In this document: in pieces, positions 7,297-15,846 of the stretch
Layout: each line of letters opens with the position of its first letter
Position numbering within the stretch: position 1 is the first letter of the stretch
Source of the DNA: Tropicimonas sp. IMCC6043
Lineage (GTDB): Bacteria > Pseudomonadota > Alphaproteobacteria > Rhodobacterales > Rhodobacteraceae
Assembly (NCBI RefSeq): GCF_004146235.1
Contig: NZ_SELO01000018.1
Span: 1 to 64,000 of the forward strand
DNA: 64,000 bases
Direction of reading: 5' to 3'
The notes under the pieces: model-generated
Seen by the model: the letters and a program-made list of their open reading frames with translations, nothing else
Databases searched by the model: none
What the model was told of the DNA's origin: nothing
Position numbers and translations under genes: made by a program

Positions 7297-8706
7297 ATGC
7301 CAGGCAGAATTCTGGTTGTTGACGATGTTGCCACCAACAGGATCATCCTGAAGGTCAAGCTCGCGAGCGCCGCCTACGAAGTGCTTCAGGCCGGTGGCGG
7401 CGCGGAAGCGCTCAGGATGGCACAGCGCGACCGGCCGGATCTGATCCTGCTCGATTCGGCGATGCCGGATCTGGACGGGCTGGAGGTCTGCCGCAGGCTC
7501 AAGGCCGACAAGCGCACGGCAGAAATCCCGATCATCATGGTGACGGCACGAGACGATCCGGCGTCCAGAATCGCCGCGCTGGAAGCCGGTGCAGAAGATT
7601 TCATGTCCAAGCCGCTGGACGACATCGGCCTGCTCGCGCGGGTGCGCTCGCTGCTGCGCGCAAGCGGGATCGCCTCGGAACTGGCGCTTCGGGAAGGGAC
7701 GCGGCAGGCGCTCGGATTCGCCGAACCGACCTGCGACTTCGCGCCCGCCGGCCGGTTCTGCCTGATAGCTGCGGACGAGGCCACGGCCACCCTCTGGCGC
7801 CACGGGCTGGCCGACAGGCTGCGCGACCAACTGGAAGTCTGCGCTCCGCACGACGCGCTGAAGGAGGCCGGCAAGACCGCGCCGGATCTCTATGTGATCG
7901 CCGCCGACCTCACCCGCGACGGCGAGGGGCTGATGTTGCTGTCCGAGCTTCGCTCCCGCCAGAGCACGCGGCACGCCGGCATCATCATCGCTGTTGATCG
8001 CGCGGCGCAGACTGCGGCGAGCATGGCGCTGGACATGGGGGCATCCGACATCGTCACCCTTCCGATCGATTTTGACGAGTTGGCACTCCGCATGCGCGCG
8101 CAGTTCGCCCGCAAGCGCCAGGGCGACCGGTTGCGCTCCCGCGTCCGCGACGGCTTGCAACTCGCGGTGACCGACCCGTTGACCGGCCTCTTCAACCGCC
8201 GCTATGCGATGTCCCACTTGACCCGGGTGCGGGACCGGGCGCTCGCCGCAGACCGGACCTTTGCGGCCATGCTGATCGATCTCGACCGCTTCAAGCAGGT
8301 GAACGACACCCATGGTCATGCAGCCGGGGACGTCGTACTGAAATCGGTGTCGGAAATCCTCAGCGCCAACCTGCGCAGCGTCGATCTGGTGGCGCGGATC
8401 GGTGGCGAGGAATTCCTTGCCATCCTCCCGGACATCGTGCCGCGTGCCGCCAGGAAGACTGCCGAGCGTCTCCGCGAAGCTGTAAGCGGCCGGCCGATAG
8501 CCTTGCCGAGCGGGACAGTTGGCGGTGAACCTGTCACGATGCTCCAGACGGTCTCGATCGGCCTGGTGACCGGTGGCGGCGGACCGGCCGGCTCGGATGT
8601 CAGCTTGACCGAGTTGCTCGAGCGGGCGGACAAGGCGCTCTACGAAGCCAAGAAATGCGGCCGCAACCGCGTCGCTCTCGCCGCTGCGGGACGCGCGGCG
8701 GCCTGA
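7297..8706 (+). CDS. pleD: PleD-type response regulator diguanylate cyclase
   Basis: The protein has 469 residues with the PleD order REC-REC-GGDEF. The first receiver (1-120) has the acidic pocket VDD, the phospho-acceptor Asp in LILLDSAMPD and the Lys in MSKPLD. The second receiver (about 150-275) is degenerate. The cyclase domain starts near TDPLTGLFNRRYAM and carries IGGEEF, preceded at the correct five-residue distance by RSVD, an intact I-site. It should synthesise c-di-GMP when phosphorylated. In Caulobacter PleD drives the swarmer-to-stalked transition; in Rhodobacterales it is thought to affect motility and attachment. A SD-like GGAG precedes the ATG. Confidence 0.93.
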   Translation: MPGRILVVDDVATNRIILKVKLASAAYEVLQAGGGAEALRMAQRDRPDLILLDSAMPDLDGLEVCRRLKADKRTAEIPIIMVTARDDPASRIAALEAGAEDFMSKPLDDIGLLARVRSLLRASGIASELALREGTRQALGFAEPTCDFAPAGRFCLIAADEATATLWRHGLADRLRDQLEVCAPHDALKEAGKTAPDLYVIAADLTRDGEGLMLLSELRSRQSTRHAGIIIAVDRAAQTAASMALDMGASDIVTLPIDFDELALRMRAQFARKRQGDRLRSRVRDGLQLAVTDPLTGLFNRRYAMSHLTRVRDRALAADRTFAAMLIDLDRFKQVNDTHGHAAGDVVLKSVSEILSANLRSVDLVARIGGEEFLAILPDIVPRAARKTAERLREAVSGRPIALPSGTVGGEPVTMLQTVSIGLVTGGGGPAGSDVSLTELLERADKALYEAKKCGRNRVALAAAGRAAA

Positions 8707-8875
8707 CCGCCACCTGTGAAGCCTCAGATAGCTCTTCACCCGGTTCCGAGGTAGGATGCAGTCGCCGAACTCCGGCCCGAGATACCGAAAAGATGATCAG
8801 TCCCCGAAGTGGCGCCCGCCTTGTCTCCTCGAACGAAGTCAGCGGTGGTGTCCGACTCCGATCCGGCGCGGCCGA

Positions 8876-10222
8876 TCAACCGAAGTAGACGGCCTGGAAC
8901 CGAAAGGCGTAGACGACGACGATCGTGGTGGCCGCGACGATATCGATCCAGGGCGTCACCATGCCGTAGCGCCGCGACAGACCGGCGGAAATCGGGAGCA
9001 CGAACATCGTGCCGGCACCGAGACCCGCGATCATTCCATGCACTCCGGCAAGCTGAAATCCGATCCAGAGCCCGGAAATGCAAAGAACCGCCGAACAGGA
9101 CTGAGCCACCGAATGAGCGCGGCTGTCGCCCTTGGCCAGGAGCGCACTCAAATAGGGCATGCAGAGAACCGAAATCGCACCATTGAGGGCCAAGAGAGCC
9201 AGATACCCACCTGCGTCGGAATACCGGGGGTCATAAAGGAACCTCACCAGCGGCTCGGCGAGAAAGGACAGGGCCGCAAAGACCGGCAGAGTTCCGGCGA
9301 AGATGAAAATTTTCATCTTGCGCATCACCGCCGGAAAGTCCTTCGGACGTTCGCCTGAGATCCGCGACAGCGTCGGGAAGGCTACGGATTCGAGAATCCT
9401 GACGACGAGATCGCCGAGCGCCCAGGACATTGTCGTGGCGATGGTGATCAAGCCAAGCGTATCAAGCGGGATCAGGAAACCCATGAGTGCCTTGTTTCCC
9501 TGGCCCGCGAAGTACGTCATCAGCGTCGCGAGCAGGATCCAGCGCCCAAAGGTGACGATTTCCACGAGGGCATCGCGTTCGAGCCGGAAGCGGTGCTCGA
9601 AAGGCGGCAACATCCGGTAGCTGAGGAAAAGCTGGAGGCAGGCGCCCAGCAGCCCTCCGATGACCAGCGCCCAGACATTCTGAAGATACCAAGCAACCAG
9701 GACGTTCAGCGCTGTCGTGCCGACCTGTACCAACAGCCCCAACAGCGTCAGACGGCCGAGTTGCATCTTGCGCCGGCAGGTGGCCGAGGAGATGGACGTC
9801 ACGCCCTTGATGCTGGAGGACACCGACAGGGCACAGAGCAGTGGGAACAGCACGGGCTCGTCGTAGATCCGCGAAATCGGCCAGGCGAGCAGGCAGAGCA
9901 CGATAGTGATGCCGACGCCGCGGATGGCCTGGATCGTCCATGCGGTCCGCAGGAATTCCGGATCGTCGCCTCGCGGGCTACGGATCACCGAGGGCACCGT
10001 CCCAAGGTCGCTCAAAAGCGAAAGCGCCATCATGAAGACGGACGCGAGGCTCATCAGTCCGAACACTTCCGGAGCCAGAAGCCGGGTCAGCACGAGCGTC
10101 GAGAGCAAACGGATCATGTATTGCAGGCCGAAGCCGGTAGTGGTCCAGACGGTCCCACGCAGGGCTGTCGCCCGAAGGCCGGACCCCTTCAGGACACGCG
10201 GGACGATATCGACGACAGACAT
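8876..10222 (-). CDS. Oligosaccharide flippase (Wzx/PST-type polysaccharide transporter)
   Basis: This is a 448-residue membrane protein with about 12-14 hydrophobic segments. It starts MSVVDIVPRVLKGSGLRATALRGTVW, with the RLLAPEVFGLMSLASVF pattern typical of PST/MATE-like lipid-linked glycan flippases. It should move undecaprenyl-linked oligosaccharide across the inner membrane for capsule, O-antigen or exopolysaccharide. The start at 10222 is the only ATG that fits the family N-terminus; the frame stays open far upstream by chance. No glycosyltransferases or polymerases flank it, which is unusual for this family. Confidence 0.85.
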   Translation of the reverse strand: MSVVDIVPRVLKGSGLRATALRGTVWTTTGFGLQYMIRLLSTLVLTRLLAPEVFGLMSLASVFMMALSLLSDLGTVPSVIRSPRGDDPEFLRTAWTIQAIRGVGITIVLCLLAWPISRIYDEPVLFPLLCALSVSSSIKGVTSISSATCRRKMQLGRLTLLGLLVQVGTTALNVLVAWYLQNVWALVIGGLLGACLQLFLSYRMLPPFEHRFRLERDALVEIVTFGRWILLATLMTYFAGQGNKALMGFLIPLDTLGLITIATTMSWALGDLVVRILESVAFPTLSRISGERPKDFPAVMRKMKIFIFAGTLPVFAALSFLAEPLVRFLYDPRYSDAGGYLALLALNGAISVLCMPYLSALLAKGDSRAHSVAQSCSAVLCISGLWIGFQLAGVHGMIAGLGAGTMFVLPISAGLSRRYGMVTPWIDIVAATTIVVVYAFRFQAVYFG

Positions 10223-10457
10223 GATGGTCGGTTGCTTTCCGCCAGTTTCTACAGCACTCGAAATGGACTTGGCGCCATCGGGAAATTGGCGAGGGAAGAT
10301 GGCAATTTCCGGGCGAGCATTAGCCGATGCTCGGTCCGAGTTCCACTCAAAAGCTCGGATTGGAACAATACCGGATGGCGTCATCGGCGTTGGACGGCGA
10401 CGCGCAAGTTCCCCAAGCACAGAAACGACACCTCGTTCGACAGCGTGAGCATTCCGC

Positions 10458-10486
10458 TTGACGCTCCTCTGCCGAAAACCTAAGAA
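10458..10486 (+). promoter_or_regulatory. Promoter of tRNA-Trp
   Basis: TTGACG (10458-10463), a 17-base spacer and TAAGAA (10481-10486) place transcription start a few bases before the mature tRNA 5' end at 10498. The spacing and -35 match fit a sigma-70 stable-RNA promoter. Confidence 0.65.
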
Positions 10487-10497
10487 ACGCGGACTGT

Positions 10498-10573
10498 AGG
10501 GGTATAGCTCAGCTGGTAGAGCGACGGTCTCCAAAACCGTAGGTCGCGGGTTCGAACCCTGCTGCCCCTGCCA
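10498..10573 (+). tRNA. tRNA-Trp(CCA)
   Basis: A complete 76-base cloverleaf. The acceptor AGGGGTA pairs with TGCCCCT, there is a D-arm with AGCTCAGCTGGTAGAGC, an anticodon loop CTCCAAA with anticodon CCA, a T-arm GGGTTCGAACCC, and an encoded CCA end. In many alphaproteobacteria this tRNA is followed by secE-nusG; here no such genes follow. Confidence 0.95.
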
Positions 10574-10854
10574 TTCAGCTTGCACGGTTTGTTTGGCTCG
10601 CTTGGCGGTATCGGAAAGCCCCCGACGGGTCGGATCCGAGTGCCCTACCCCGCTCTTGACCCGTGATGCCCCACCTAAGTGAGAATCACGACCACACCGC
10701 ATGCCTCCCGTCAACGCAGCACCGGGACTCCAAGCGCCGTCCGGACCGTTCCAGTCTGTATTCCCACATTGGCCGACAGAACAGCGGACTGTTGGGACCG
10801 GGTGTCCAGAGAGGGTCGGGCAACAGGCTGTCTGTCGGCTCGTCGGTCTCCACC

Positions 10855-11907
10855 TCACGCAAGCGCGGATGTGAGGATCGCGGCTTCACCGGATGTCAGG
10901 CGGCGGCGCGCCGGAGCGCTGTCGCCGAACAGTCGCTCAACCGGCAATCCGACATCTGTTGCCAATTCCGGGAGCGCGCCGACATCTTCGGGCAGGACAG
11001 TCTCGAAGCCGAATCCACCCGCGGTCAGGATCTCGTGCCGGTCCAACAATAGCTGCACATAGGTCACCGAAGTCGCTTCGAGATCGACCGATATCCCCGG
11101 CAGCGCGAGAAGATCCTCCGCCCGCACCAGCACTTCGGCGCCGGCGAAGAGCAGGCCGGTGCGCTGCCCGGCAATCAGGAGACGGTGCGACCGCGCGAGC
11201 CGGAGAGGGCCCTCCGGCTGACCGGCGCCAAGCGCCCCTGCGGCAATGCGCACGGGCCGAAGCTGCGGCGCCATGTGAAGCCGTATGCCGTTCACCCTTT
11301 CCAGCGCGACTCGGAGAACCGGTTGCGGGCTTGCATCGCGCGTCAGCACGAGATCGCCCGGCCGGATCGCCTCGACCGCACGCGGTCCGGCCGGGGTATC
11401 GATGAGCGTTCCCGCGACAACGCCGAGCACGGAGCGCTCAGGCCACCGACGCGCGCGTGCCTCGGCCCGCGGCGTCGTGGTGACCCGGGCGATCCACAGA
11501 TCGGTGTCGGGCGGCGGCAGTTCGCCGATAAACAGAACCAGGGGCTGCCCTGCGCCAGCGCGCTCAATCCGGCTTGCCGCGTAGGCCCGGCGCCCGTCGG
11601 TCAGAACGAACCCACGATCGAGAAGCTGGTCGGCGTCAATCTCCACCGCATCTCGAACTTTCGGTGGCGCTACGCGCCCGCAGATACGTCGCGCGGTCCG
11701 CGCCGCACGCCGGTGAAGCTCGGCGCGTTCCGCGCCGGGGTCGAGGCGCACGATCCCTTCCGGCCCGTCCAGTCGCAGCGCCGCGCCGCTCCACCGCCAT
11801 GTCGCATCCGGGCGCATGTCCTCCGCCGCCGCGCCCCGGACTCCGTCGACCCAGGTTTGCGACCAACGGATGGCGAAACTGCCCTGTGGGCCCGTTACCA
11901 TCTGCAT
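10855..11907 (-). CDS. Hint-domain (Hedgehog/intein-type) protein
   Basis: About 350 residues. The N-terminal half is beta-rich without a family I recognise. From residue 180 a Hint_2 domain begins at GVVAGTLIDTPAGPRAVEAIRPGDLVLTRD, followed by RSHRLLIAG and VYVQLLLDRHEIL-type signatures (here YVQLLLDRHEILTAGGFGFET). Such proteins are abundant in Rhodobacterales and are often secreted or calcium-repeat-like. The position of the usual intein Cys1 is not Cys here (VVAGTLI), so self-splicing is unlikely. I chose the ATG at 11907; a second ATG follows at 11901 and a TTG at 11943 is also in frame. The ribosome site is weak for each. Confidence 0.75.
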   Translation of the reverse strand: MQMVTGPQGSFAIRWSQTWVDGVRGAAAEDMRPDATWRWSGAALRLDGPEGIVRLDPGAERAELHRRAARTARRICGRVAPPKVRDAVEIDADQLLDRGFVLTDGRRAYAASRIERAGAGQPLVLFIGELPPPDTDLWIARVTTTPRAEARARRWPERSVLGVVAGTLIDTPAGPRAVEAIRPGDLVLTRDASPQPVLRVALERVNGIRLHMAPQLRPVRIAAGALGAGQPEGPLRLARSHRLLIAGQRTGLLFAGAEVLVRAEDLLALPGISVDLEATSVTYVQLLLDRHEILTAGGFGFETVLPEDVGALPELATDVGLPVERLFGDSAPARRRLTSGEAAILTSALA

Positions 11908-12158
11908 CTGACTGCTCGATCTCAATTTATCCTTATTACCCAACGGGTAGCATAAATCAGCTTAGACAGGAAGCCTGTCCGCACGAAGGCCCATCAAGAT
12001 CCCACTTGAGTTCTGGACGATCACCACAGTTCGTCGCGGGGCCTCGCTGCGCGGACCGCAGGGTGAACGTCCGCGAGTGCCCCGACCACCCGGCGCTCAG
12101 GCTCCCATCCGCCGGTTCGGCCCTTTCCCTCCGGACCGCACACTGTCAGAACGGCAGC

Positions 12159-13232
12159 ATGAAGGATTTTCTCGTCATCGGCGGCGGCATCGCCGGAGTT
12201 TCCGCGGCGGCCGAACTGGCCGCGCACGGGTCCGTGGTGGTGCTCGAGACCGAGGCGGCGCTCGGCTACCACGCTTCGGGCCGCTCGGCAGCGATGTTCC
12301 TTGAGGGCTATGGCAATCGAGTCGTGCGGGCTCTGAACGCGGCCAGCGCACCGGCGCACCAGGAGATCGGCGTGCTCACGCCCCGCAGCTTCCTGATTGT
12401 CGGCGGGCTGGGGCAGGAGGCGGCTTTCGCCGAAAGCCGGGAAGCCTTCGGCGCGGAGGAGATCACGCCGGCCGAGGCCGCTTCGATCTGGCCGATCCTC
12501 GACACCGGACATTGCACCAAAGCCGCCTGGCTCGACACGGCGGCGGATCTCGATACCGACCTGCTGTTGCAGCATTTCGCCCGCAGGGCCCGGAAGGCCG
12601 GCGCTGAGATCCTGACCCGAGCGCCGGCCACCGAGATCAGCCGCACGCCGGACGGTTGGCGCGTCGGCACGCCGGATGGACCTCACCACGCCCGCCATCT
12701 CGTCAATGCCGCCGGCGCCTGGTCCGACCTCGTCGCGCAGACCGCCGGCATCGCCCCGCTCGGCATCCGCCCTCTGCGCCGCTCGATGGCCCGCCTGCCC
12801 GCTCCGGACGGGCTCGACACCCGCGACTGGCCCTTCGTCGATGCCGCCGACGAGAGCTGGTATGCCAAACCCGATGCGGGCGCGTGGCTGGTCTCTCCGG
12901 GCGACGAGGACCCTGTGGAGCCGCACGACGCCTGGGCGGACGACATGGTCATCGCCGAGGGCCTGGCCCGCTATCAGGACTTTGCCCGAGTCGATGTCAC
13001 CCGGGTCGAGACGACCTGGGCCGGGCTGCGTAGCTTTGCTCCCGACCGCGCGCTGGTGATCGGACGGGACCCGGCCGATCCCACCTTCCTGTGGTGCGCC
13101 GGCCAGGGTGGCTACGGTTTCCAGACCGCGCCGGCCGCCGCGCGCCTACTGGCCGCGCTCGCCACCGGCACGCCGCCAGACCTCGACGCCGCGCTGGTCG
13201 CCGCCCTCCTGCCTGCCCGCTTCGCCCGCTAG
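12159..13232 (+). CDS. FAD-dependent oxidoreductase (DAO family)
   Basis: 357 residues. The N-terminal Rossmann motif GGGIAGVSAAAELAAHG lies directly after the start and ends in an acidic residue (VVVLETE) for FAD ribose binding. A substrate domain follows, then the C-terminal FAD motif LWCAGQGGYGFQTAPAAARLLA. This is the D-amino-acid oxidase/dehydrogenase and glycine oxidase superfamily, so the likely reaction is oxidation of an amine or amino acid. The substrate cannot be told from the sequence. It stands alone between the divergent Hint gene and the AhpD-like gene. Confidence 0.82.
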   Translation: MKDFLVIGGGIAGVSAAAELAAHGSVVVLETEAALGYHASGRSAAMFLEGYGNRVVRALNAASAPAHQEIGVLTPRSFLIVGGLGQEAAFAESREAFGAEEITPAEAASIWPILDTGHCTKAAWLDTAADLDTDLLLQHFARRARKAGAEILTRAPATEISRTPDGWRVGTPDGPHHARHLVNAAGAWSDLVAQTAGIAPLGIRPLRRSMARLPAPDGLDTRDWPFVDAADESWYAKPDAGAWLVSPGDEDPVEPHDAWADDMVIAEGLARYQDFARVDVTRVETTWAGLRSFAPDRALVIGRDPADPTFLWCAGQGGYGFQTAPAAARLLAALATGTPPDLDAALVAALLPARFAR

Positions 13233-13427
13233 AGTCGCAGGCCCCGGAAAGCCTCGACCCGACCGAGCAGGCCGCGCCTGCGACGGTGGATCATATTGAT
13301 AAATCCGGACTGCTATCCCACCTCTTCGCCGGCCAAAGGACGCACCGCCCTCCCCGACCGCGGACGCCCGGGCGCCGGATGCGGGTGATCGGCACGCCGC
13401 GCCGGCAGGACACAGGAAGATCCCGGA

Positions 13428-13772
13428 ATGGACTGGAACACCTATCTCGACGAAATGAACCGCCACCTGAGCGAGCTCGGCAAGGCGACACCGGCGACCA
13501 CCAAGGGCTTCGGAACGCTGACCCGGGCCGCCAAGGAGAACGGTGTTCTCGACCTCAAAGCCAAGGAATTCGTTGCCCTCGGCATCTCGATCGCGATGCG
13601 TTGCGAGCCTTGCATCGGCTTCCATGTAAAGGCGCTTCATAAGGCCGGCGGCACCCGCGAGGAGCTCGCCGACGTCCTGGCGATCTCGATCCAGATGGGG
13701 GGCGGCCCCTCGCTCATGTATGCCGCCAAGACGCTAAGCGCCTGGGACCAACTGGTCGGGGAGGCCGGCTGA
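13428..13772 (+). CDS. Carboxymuconolactone decarboxylase/AhpD-like protein
   Basis: A 114-residue all-helical protein with the AhpD-type redox pair Cys-Glu-Pro-Cys followed by IGFHVKALHKAGGTREELADVL. The CxxC plus a downstream His three residues away fits the alkylhydroperoxidase branch rather than true decarboxylases. It probably protects against peroxides or acts on an unknown small molecule. A SD (GAAGATCCCGG region) lies just upstream of the ATG. No partner peroxiredoxin is adjacent. Confidence 0.82.
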   Translation: MDWNTYLDEMNRHLSELGKATPATTKGFGTLTRAAKENGVLDLKAKEFVALGISIAMRCEPCIGFHVKALHKAGGTREELADVLAISIQMGGGPSLMYAAKTLSAWDQLVGEAG

Positions 13773-13942
13773 GACCGCGACCTTGTGCGGGCGGCGCCTC
13801 GGTGCCGGCCGGTTGTCTCGCCACCGCCTCCGGGCTGGCGGCGCTGTGAGGCATGCCGGCCGCCGAGATGCCCGCGAACGTTGCATTTTTCTTCGAAGCG
13901 GGCCAGAAATTCCCTGACAGTTCTTTTTCCGGAGGTATTCCC

Positions 13943-14536
13943 ATGCCGACCCGCCGCCGTTTCCTGACCGCCTCCGCCGCCCTCGCCGCGGCGCCGCTCC
14001 TGCCTGTGTCGGGACTGGCCCAGACCACCGCCGCCACACCCGAGGAGAGCGCCCAGATCGACCCACGCTTTCTGCCGCAGGTGGTCCGGATCAAACAGCA
14101 GTTCCTTCCCGGCCAGTTGCTGATCCTGCCGCGCTCGCATTTCCTCTATTTCGTTGTCGAACCGCGCAAGGCGATCCGCTACGGGGTCGGTGTCGGCAGG
14201 GCGGGGCTCGAATTCACCGGCACTGCAACGATCGACGTCAAGAAGGAATGGCCGACCTGGAGACCGACCGACGAGATGATCGCCCGCGAACCGGACACCT
14301 ACGCGAAGTTCAACGGCACCGATTACGTGATGCCCGGTGGCCCCGGTAATCCGCTCGGCGCCCGCGCGCTCTATCTGTTCCAGAACGGCAAGGACACGTT
14401 TTTCCGGATCCACGGCACTAACGCACCCGACTCGATCGGCCGTTCGGTTTCCAACGGTTGCATCCGGATGCTGAACGCCCATGTCATCGACCTCTACGAC
14501 CGCGTGCCACTCGGCACCGTGGTAACGGTGCTTTGA
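13943..14536 (+). CDS. L,D-transpeptidase (YkuD), Tat-type signal
   Basis: 197 residues. The N-terminus MPTRRRFLTASAALAAAPLLP resembles a twin-arginine signal. The YkuD domain holds the catalytic set His157 in RIHGTN and Cys173 in SVSNGCIRMLN (SxGC). It should cross-link peptidoglycan 3-3 or attach proteins to it in the periplasm. The start at 13943 is fixed by GGAGG nine bases upstream; a longer frame upstream is not needed. Its stop overlaps a possible TTG start of the next gene, suggesting an operon. Confidence 0.88.
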   Translation: MPTRRRFLTASAALAAAPLLPVSGLAQTTAATPEESAQIDPRFLPQVVRIKQQFLPGQLLILPRSHFLYFVVEPRKAIRYGVGVGRAGLEFTGTATIDVKKEWPTWRPTDEMIAREPDTYAKFNGTDYVMPGGPGNPLGARALYLFQNGKDTFFRIHGTNAPDSIGRSVSNGCIRMLNAHVIDLYDRVPLGTVVTVL

Positions 14537-14559
14537 CCGCGCCGGTTCATCCGCCCCGC

Positions 14560-15525
14560 ATGCAGCGCTGCCGCCTCTGCGGCCAGCCGCTTGCAGTCCG
14601 ACAGGACGGGGATGTCTGCGACGGCCCGACCTGCCGGACCCGCGCCCGGATCGAACAGAACTATGAGATTGCCGCCAGGCGGCAGGCGAAGAGGGACCGT
14701 TTCTTCGAAATGTCAGTCCGCCGCGCCGCGCCGCTCTTCGACGAGCTCGCCCGCCGCCTCGGCGTCGAGGACCCGGACACGCTTCCAAAGGTCATGACCC
14801 CCTATATCGAACCGCCAGTCGAGGCGCGTTCGCTGGACGAGGTTCTGGACCTCGCCAGCCATATCGCGAAGATCACCGAGAAGGCATTCGCCGACGGCGA
14901 GGCCGATCTGAATCTCTACGGACGGTTCACCGTGTCCTTCGGCGACGTCGAAGAAAAGCCCCGGATGACCCGGGACGAGTCACAGGAGACGCCTGCAACA
15001 TCCGACGAGGCGACGACGCTCGAGGAGTTCTTCGAACGCCGCGAGGCGGAGGCCGGCGACGAGCCGCTCGCGCTCACCGCCACCTGCATCGCATGCGGCG
15101 GCAATTGTTGCACGCGCGGTCTCGCCCACCATGCCTACCTGACGCCGGTCGACATCGCCTATTTCAGGCACCGGCGGCCCGACGCCACTCCGGCAAGCGT
15201 TATCGCCTACTACATGTCGCACCTCCCGGCGCGGTCGATCGCCCGCGCCTGCCTCTATCTCACCGAAACCGGATGCGCGCAGCCGCGCGAACTCCGGTCG
15301 GTGACCTGCAACCGTTTCCAATGCGGCCCGCGGCGGGAGATGAAGGAACAGCTCGACGCGCAGGGCGCCGGGATGTCGGCTGTGGTCGGCCTCGCGATCG
15401 ATCACGACCGGATTCCGGAGGAGACGGGCGAGATGATCCGCGTTGTCACCGTGAAAGACGGCAAGGTCACCGTCCACGACGACCTTCGCCTCGGCGCGCT
15501 CCCCGATCACGGCCCCGAGGATTGA
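14560..15525 (+). CDS. Cysteine-cluster (YkgJ-like) protein with N-terminal zinc ribbon
   Basis: About 321 residues. The start MQRCRLCGQPLAVRQDGDVCDGPTCRTRAR gives a CxxC...C...C zinc-ribbon. A second cysteine group CIACGGNCC (about residues 180-188) with later Cys in ARACLYLTETGCAQP and VTCNRFQCGP resembles the Fe/Zn-chelating YkgJ type. The function is unknown; metal binding is likely. ATG 14560 is used; the TTG at 14533 overlaps the transpeptidase stop and would add nine residues. The 3' end touches an IS66 remnant. Confidence 0.7.
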   Translation: MQRCRLCGQPLAVRQDGDVCDGPTCRTRARIEQNYEIAARRQAKRDRFFEMSVRRAAPLFDELARRLGVEDPDTLPKVMTPYIEPPVEARSLDEVLDLASHIAKITEKAFADGEADLNLYGRFTVSFGDVEEKPRMTRDESQETPATSDEATTLEEFFERREAEAGDEPLALTATCIACGGNCCTRGLAHHAYLTPVDIAYFRHRRPDATPASVIAYYMSHLPARSIARACLYLTETGCAQPRELRSVTCNRFQCGPRREMKEQLDAQGAGMSAVVGLAIDHDRIPEETGEMIRVVTVKDGKVTVHDDLRLGALPDHGPED

Positions 15526-15675
15526 CTTTGTCGGCTATACCCTGATCGAAAAGCCAAGCTCAACGGCGTTGATCCGCAGACATGGCTCACTTGGGTCCTG
15601 TGCCGCATCGCCGATCACAAGATCACGCGCCTCGACGAACTGATGCCTTGGAGTTACGTTGCACAAGCAGCGTAA
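15526..15675 (+). pseudogene. IS66-family transposase, C-terminal scar
   Basis: The stretch FVGYTLIE in one frame and [24 protein letters not shown] followed by [10 protein letters not shown] in the next matches the C-terminus of IS66 transposases. A one-base shift near 15549 joins the two. The frame ends with TAA at 15673-15675. No other part of the element or its ends is visible, so it is a fossil. Confidence 0.7.
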
Positions 15676-15786
15676 CAGCCCTCGCCAGAACCCCACGGGG
15701 CAGGTCTGCCGGACAGCCCCCCGGAACCAGCCAAACCGTTGCAATCAGGCGGGGTCCATTTACGTCCACACATGACAGCCCCATTC

Positions 15787-15813
15787 AAAAAAAGGCGGCG
15801 CCGAAGCGCCGCC
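15787..15813 (-). terminator. Rho-independent terminator of the CTERM gene
   Basis: On the minus strand an 8-bp perfect stem GGCGGCGC/GCGCCGCC with a TTCG tetraloop is followed by seven T residues. It begins about 34 bases after the stop of the VPLPA-CTERM gene. It is the most canonical terminator in the window. Confidence 0.92.
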
Positions 15814-15846
15814 GTCTTGAACTTGGCAAGACCTGAATTCGGTCGC

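Noticed and set aside
10223-10858. Upstream extension of the flippase reading frame
   Set aside because: It runs antisense through the tRNA-Trp gene and lacks family sequence; it stays open only because of high GC.
11574-12158. N-terminal extension of the FAD oxidoreductase
   Set aside because: It overlaps the Hint gene antisense; the Rossmann motif starts directly after the ATG at 12159.
13234-13282. Nine-base inverted repeat (GTCGCAGGC) after the FAD oxidoreductase
   Set aside because: The arms are about 30 bases apart without a T-run; too weak to call a terminator.
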